A DNA stretch of 64,000 nt. It comes from Zobellia laminariae. Lineage in GTDB: Bacteria > Bacteroidota > Bacteroidia > Flavobacteriales > Flavobacteriaceae. The stretch spans positions 62,001-126,000 of the forward strand of contig NZ_RCNS01000004.1 of assembly GCF_009725995.1 (NCBI RefSeq), written 5' to 3'. The notes under the pieces are model-generated. The model made no database searches, was not told the origin of the DNA, and worked only from the letters and a program-made list of their open reading frames with translations. Made by a program: the position numbers and the translations under genes. Of this stretch, positions 63,301-64,000 are shown one piece after another; the stretch's first letter is position 1, and every line of letters starts with the position of its first letter.

Positions 63301-64000
63301 ATGAGCGAAACAAGACATAACTGGACGAAAGAAGAAATTCTTGATATATATAACAAACCTTTAATGGAGCTGCTTTACGATGCAGCTACAATTCATAGAG
63401 AACATCACGATCCAAATACGGTTCAGGTTTCTACTTTACTTTCTATAAAAACTGGTGGTTGTCCTGAAGACTGTGGTTATTGTCCGCAAGCGGCACGTTA
63501 CCATACAGATATTGAAGGTAATGACCTTATGAAAGTTTCGCATGTAAAAGCGCAGGCACTTAGAGCAAAGGCTTCTGGTAGTTCGCGTGTTTGTATGGGC
63601 GCTGCATGGCGTAATGTAAAAGATGGTCCAGAGTTTGATCAGGTATTGGAAATGGTACGTACCATTAACAAGCTAGATATGGAAGTTTGCTGCACGTTGG
63701 GTATGCTAACGGAAAACCAAGCACACCGTTTGGCAGAAGCAGGTTTGTACGCTTACAATCACAATTTAGATACTTCAGAAGATTATTATAAAGATGTTAT
63801 TTCTACCCGTGCTTTTGAAGATAGGTTAGATACCATAGATAATGTTCGCAAGAGTAATGTAACCGTTTGTAGCGGTGGTATTATTGGTATGGGCGAGGAG
63901 ATAGAGGATCGCGCCGGAATGCTAGTTGCTTTGGCTAGTTTGAATCCGCAGCCGGAGTCAGTTCCAATAAATTCATTAGTTGCGGTAGAAGGTACGCCAA
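63301..64000 (+). CDS. bioB: Biotin synthase, N-terminal part (cut by window end)
   Basis: BioB is a radical-SAM enzyme that inserts sulfur into dethiobiotin, the last step of biotin synthesis. The 233 visible codons have no stop and run off the right edge. The start MSETRHNWTKEEILDIYN is followed by the 4Fe-4S site Cys54-x3-Cys58-x2-Cys61 (TGGCPEDCGYCPQ), then VCMGAAWRN, CCTLGML and GLYAYNHNLDTS, all diagnostic. Unlike bioF/D/A it has its own terminator-isolated promoter, so it can be expressed separately from the rest of the cluster. Confidence 0.96.
   Translation, partial: MSETRHNWTKEEILDIYNKPLMELLYDAATIHREHHDPNTVQVSTLLSIKTGGCPEDCGYCPQAARYHTDIEGNDLMKVSHVKAQALRAKASGSSRVCMGAAWRNVKDGPEFDQVLEMVRTINKLDMEVCCTLGMLTENQAHRLAEAGLYAYNHNLDTSEDYYKDVISTRAFEDRLDTIDNVRKSNVTVCSGGIIGMGEEIEDRAGMLVALASLNPQPESVPINSLVAVEGTP

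Overview
The window is chromosomal DNA of a marine-type Flavobacteriaceae bacterium (phylum Bacteroidota; the Zobellia/Maribacter/Arenibacter neighbourhood is my guess, not something the sequence proves). Signs are: low G+C; promoter boxes of the Bacteroidota form TAnnTTTG instead of the sigma-70 form; almost no Shine-Dalgarno sequences; many secreted proteins whose signal peptides end in AQ/SQ; lipoproteins; TonB-dependent receptors; DUF4270; a TANFOR-domain protein; and a SprB-repeat adhesin with a type IX secretion (T9SS) sorting domain. No rRNA, tRNA, CRISPR array or insertion sequence was seen, and no gene-free stretch exceeds 300 bases.

Layout. 0-10.9 kb: housekeeping genes, namely the tail of an ankyrin protein, a NUDIX hydrolase, an omega-amidase-type nitrilase, an Ig-like lipoprotein, a ComF-type phosphoribosyltransferase, a coiled-coil membrane protein, glycyl-tRNA synthetase, a TonB-dependent receptor, exonuclease III, a Tas-like aldo/keto reductase and a 32-residue membrane peptide. 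10.9-15.7 kb (minus): a run panC-panD-flippase-like protein-atypical alpha/beta hydrolase-radA. 15.8-20.5 kb (plus): a GlgA-like protein with only one of its two domains, a DUF4270 lipoprotein and glmS. 20.7-25.1 kb: a TonB receptor plus SGNH-hydrolase lipoprotein pair. 25.3-27.7 kb: atpD-atpC and a small membrane protein.

27.8-50.8 kb (minus) is the outstanding region: seven tightly packed genes over 23 kb that read as one operon. In transcription order they are an outer-membrane beta-barrel with a helical tail; a 1793-residue TANFOR protein carrying an FN3 domain, a zinc-protease motif, hydrophobic segments and a C-terminal PD-(D/E)xK-like nuclease domain; an overlapping 253-residue gene that is the best immunity candidate; an AT-rich two-TM protein; a 1652-residue secreted beta-rich protein of unknown family; a 686-residue FN3 protein; and a 2215-residue SprB-repeat adhesin with a T9SS sorting domain. 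I read this as a surface-assembled, toxin-bearing (polymorphic-toxin-like) apparatus. Function is inferred from domains and gene order only.

51.0-53.3 kb holds a GNAT acetyltransferase and an M61 peptidase. 53.5-64.0 kb holds a small barrel protein, a lipoprotein and a dispersed biotin cluster (bioF, a DUF2007 zinc-ribbon protein, bioD, bioA, a stand-alone ketoacyl synthase, and bioB cut by the window end), interrupted by a GT39-like glycosyltransferase on the other strand and an NfeD-like/flotillin pair. Several genes (glyQS, bioF, bioA, the NfeD-like gene) have the TAnnTTTG box ending only 4-6 bases before the ATG, suggesting leaderless or nearly leaderless transcripts.
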